Shown piece after piece: positions 61,180 through 64,000 of a DNA stretch of 64,000 nucleotides. The position numbers and the translations under genes were made by a program. The notes under the pieces were generated by a model that saw only the letters and a list, made by a program, of their open reading frames with translations, was not told where the DNA came from and did no database searches. The DNA is taken from NCBI GenBank assembly GCA_944548615.1, contig OX155980.1, positions 4,848,969 to 4,912,968 on the forward strand. The letters are read 5' to 3'. Numbering within the stretch: the stretch's first letter is position 1; each line of letters begins with the position of its first letter. Source of the DNA: Micropterix aruncella. Its lineage: Eukaryota > Arthropoda > Insecta > Lepidoptera > Micropterigidae.

Positions 61180-61290
61180 AACATCAGCAAACAATAAAAA
61201 TCAGCATTGATTAAAGCGGATGCTGATGCAGATGCTGATATTAAAATCAATGCTGATGATCCGCTGATGCTGATGCTGATATTCGCAACA
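61180..61290. repeat. GCTGAT-rich tract, right
   Basis: gatgctgatgcagatgctgat and ccgctgatgctgatgctgat words. It may be one host repeat split by the LINE insertion, or part of the same element. Confidence 0.7.
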
Positions 61291-62335
61291 ACCCTGGACG
61301 TCAGTTAGCACGCCGCGCGAGAGTGCTACGGATGTAAAAGATTTGTTTTAGTCCGAGGTGTGTATGGAAAGATTAGCCTACATGTTGTCGTAAAACTGTG
61401 GAGAAATTTCGTATATTTTCGTAATGGCTTTTGGTTTAAAAAAAAACAAGAAAAAATAGTATTTTATTCAATAATGTCTTTTTTGTACATATAAAATCCT
61501 TATTAGACAGTAAATATTTAATTTTATTAAGCAGATTTGGAATAAATTTATGATATTATACTGGGTCCAGGGGACCCGTTAGCGAATACTTATGCTAAAA
61601 AATTAGGGCGCGGCTCTCTAAGCGTTAAGGAGCCCACGTATATATTTTTTCGCAGTGTAACGTTGAAATTGATTCGAAGTGTTTTTTCTGATTTAAATTG
61701 ATGAGGGACAAGAACTTGGGAAAGGCTACAAAGAAATTGGCACTAGTCGAATCGACGTGCGTATTGCGGCAGGTCTTTCCTCATCTCCCACAACAGAGTC
61801 GAATTTCTATTCTTAAAATATAATGTGACAAGTTCCCAAATGAGCATATAATCGTCGACTCGGAACATTTTTTGTTCCCGCCCCACTTTTAAAGCGTGTG
61901 TGAATGACTATATTGCTCTCGACTTTTTCAAGCGTGACCAATATAATTGCTGAAAACTGTCAACACGCACAAAGAAGTGTAGTTTAGTCATTGGTGGTCA
62001 TAGATGTGACTTCAATTACGAGTATCTACCACTGAAATTAGTAGATAATCATGAATGTCTGAAGCAGATTACTGAAAATTATAATATGGGCTCTCTAAAA
62101 TAAAATGTAAATCATCATGAATAAACGATAGATTCTACAGCTCGACGTAATAATTGTGCCTAATTTAATTAGGTAATAATTAAGCGTAAAGTAATAATTC
62201 TGTAATAATTATGTAGTAATTATTTAATAAATATGCATAAAGTAATAAGTAATGCACAAATATTACACAAAGAGTAACTTACTTCTTAATAAATTGATTA
62301 CTTATTAATAAACTGATCTACAGAGATAAACGATC
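61291..62335. other. No gene recognised
   Basis: AT-rich. taataatta-type words are frequent near 62150-62260. Confidence 0.4.
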
Positions 62336-62476
62336 TATGGGCGTAACTTCTGCAGCTGTGTTGAAACACTGGTTCCCGTCAGATAACCGAATTTAAGCAG
62401 CGTCGAGTATGATCAGTACTTGGATAGGTGACAGCCTGAACCTGTCCCCTGAAGATAATTCGTGGGCCGTTACTGT
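62336..62476 (+). ncRNA. 5S rRNA-derived pseudogene or SINE head
   Basis: The centre matches the animal 5S gene in order: gttgaaacactggtt, cccgtcagataaccgaat, ttaagcagcgtcgag, gatcagtacttggatagg and tgacagcctg. These include the internal control region (box A to box C). The 5' end and the last 40 bases are strongly changed. It is followed by AT-rich sequence without a T-run terminator at the expected place. A pseudogene or a 5S-derived SINE (SINE3-like) are both possible. Confidence 0.75.
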
Positions 62477-62479
62477 ACA

Positions 62480-63355
62480 TTATATAAAGTATTAGGAAAA
62501 ATAAAAATAAAATAAGGATCTGGGCGTTATATTTGATTCACAGTTGAATTTTCACCCAAAATTTTAAACATTTGCAGTCGTCCCGTCTAAAGTCTTGATC
62601 AATCGTCTGATAGAACATTCGTGATAATCGAGTCGCCTATCGATTGATAATCATGAAGGCTTTTAAAAACGTTAGATAGCGGAACGAACCACTGAGTACA
62701 GTTTCGAAATCCCATTGTGCTATCCAAGAAACAATTCTATTTCCCCCGCATGATCCGACAAGCCATAGAAATAATAAGAACTCTAAACTTTAGTAGAGTT
62801 TCAACCTCACTTCTACGTGAAACTATTTTGTTAAAATGTTTTAAATGCACGTCGCCGAGCGCAAAGCGATGCTACACATAAACCGACAAAAGATATACAT
62901 ACTATCGCCTTACCCAATTGTTTTAGGGAGTGGTTGTAAGTTGGTTTCTAAATAAATATAGGAAATACTACGAGGAGTTATTAAAGACTCTTGTTTGAAC
63001 ATAACCCTAAATATGTACGAGTATATAACCTTATTTAGAGCCGTAGGTTTGTATGTTATACAAACCTACTGCTCTAATGTCTTCAATTCTCAATCGTTTT
63101 ACTTTTATATTATATTAAATGTTAGCTTTTAAAATTGTCATGTTTCTAATATAAATTATTAACAAGGCACTTTTCTGTTCATGAAAATTTATATTATCAT
63201 ATTATATTGCATTATCATATTACATGTAAGTACTTTTTTATAACATATTGTCAGAAAGGTTAATTTAAATTAATGTTCTTCTAATAGATGAGACTAGCTT
63301 TCTGGACAGGAATTAATAAATGACATTAGTACAACCTTACCTCAGGTTCATTCCT
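62480..63355. other. No gene recognised
   Basis: AT-rich sequence; the pair gagccgtaggtttgtatgttatacaaacctactgctc near 63040-63075 is a 30-bp near-perfect palindrome. Confidence 0.4.
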
Positions 63356-63556
63356 AGTGAGGTGGTACATTATTATGTCAAGAGTTGAATTAAGAGATAA
63401 ATCTGCTTACTGAGGTAGGTTTTTAATATAATAACAATAATAAAACGCTTTATTCGTACAAAATGGCAAATAAAGCGTTTTATTATTAACATTATGTTAT
63501 AAACCTAGCTTAGCTAGCAGATTCATCTCTAGACATAATAATGTACCACCAAACAG
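63356..63556. repeat. Inverted repeat with ~65-bp arms
   Basis: gaggtggtacattattatgt (63359) and its inverse (ending 63549) begin arms that pair with moderate divergence. The loop has its own palindrome (aataaaacgctttatt and aataaagcgttttatt). Probably a small foldback MITE. Confidence 0.65.
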
Positions 63557-64000
63557 GAATACCATCGATCGGTGGTATTGTCATTCCAGCGGTTAAAGGG
63601 TTAAACTCAGATATATACAAAACTGTTTGATTCTATAAAAATCAATTGCCCCACCTTACTCTGTCTATTTCGTTTCGTCCAATTTAGCCACGGTGACAGG
63701 TACTTGTTGACATTTACGTGACAGTCGGTTCGTGGCCAGGCAACGTATCGCCTTCTTTATATATGAAATGGGATTTAAAAGGATTATATATTTTTTTCTC
63801 CGCCCCAACGGGGCATGTAAATATTTCTCCCGGTTCATGAATGGGAAGCAATTGTGGTCGGAATCGGCCCCTCGATGCTTTCATTAGAGTTAAAAGTGAA
63901 ACGTAATACCTGAAATCAGAAATGGGCACGTAGCACACCCGCCGCACAAGTCGTCATCTAAGAAGACAGATCATTCTGGTCTTCGTAATCGAGAAGACCC
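63557..64000. other. No gene recognised
   Basis: A 77-codon minus-strand frame (63714-63947) has no known motif. Confidence 0.35.

Noticed and set aside
62336..62476. Functional 5S rRNA gene
   Set aside because: The ends are too diverged and no terminator follows; kept as pseudogene or SINE-like.

Overview
This window looks like lepidopteran (moth or butterfly) nuclear DNA. It is AT-rich and contains introns, long (AT)n tracts and dense, nested, mostly broken transposable elements. A Helitron ending in a short hairpin and CTAG with the layout of the lepidopteran Lep1 family (30826-31541), and a repeat bounded by GGGTTCCGTACC and its inverse (23918-25127), both of types I know from Lepidoptera, point to that order. 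I found no intact host gene. The only long intact reading frame belongs to a retroelement.

Layout. 1-18 kb: short non-autonomous elements in a gene-poor background: a hAT-type element with perfect 8-bp target duplications (821-1583); several copies of a ~670-bp retroposon-like family (here family A), one split by a 5'-truncated LINE with a 15-bp target duplication (2193-2951); a decayed Cys-rich pseudogene (4739-5880, minus); a ~600-bp family with a very long internal hairpin (here family C, seven copies), one carrying a TTAA-flanked piggyBac-like MITE; and the C-terminal part of an R2/NeSL-like retrotransposon with zinc finger and restriction-like nuclease signature (14562-15368). 18.3-26.6 kb: two nested DNA transposons with related termini; the inner one (18365-23241) encodes a decayed, intron-containing CACTA/KDZ-like transposase. 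28.4-33.3 kb: a foldback element whose arms carry minisatellites and whose interior holds a 169-bp satellite array and the Helitron. 33.5-48 kb: a Penelope-like fragment with an (AT)n tail, a complete short hAT (36937-37591), a dead mariner (40430-41270), an inverted-repeat element with a tRNA-like B-box, and a dead LINE (44985-46566).

48.3-55.4 kb is the most interesting part. An intact Penelope-like element (50154-54227, minus) encodes a 940-residue reverse transcriptase plus GIY-YIG endonuclease, is flanked by apparently identical 222-bp pseudo-LTRs, and carries a hammerhead-ribozyme-like motif in each. It sits between (AT)n tracts inside an inverted/tandem array of a 557-bp unit. A second Penelope-like fragment type, present at 33.6 and 54.7 kb, carries a different hammerhead-like motif of the same plan. 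55.4-64 kb: LINE fragments (N-terminal endonuclease at 55486, C-terminus at 60364), a MITE, a CpG-rich stretch of unknown role (57060-57490) and a 5S-rRNA-derived sequence (62336-62476).

The genes do not form a pathway. The window records successive insertions, and several boundaries can be proven internally because other copies in the window show the empty site or the missing end. All family assignments are from motif recognition by eye; no database search was possible.
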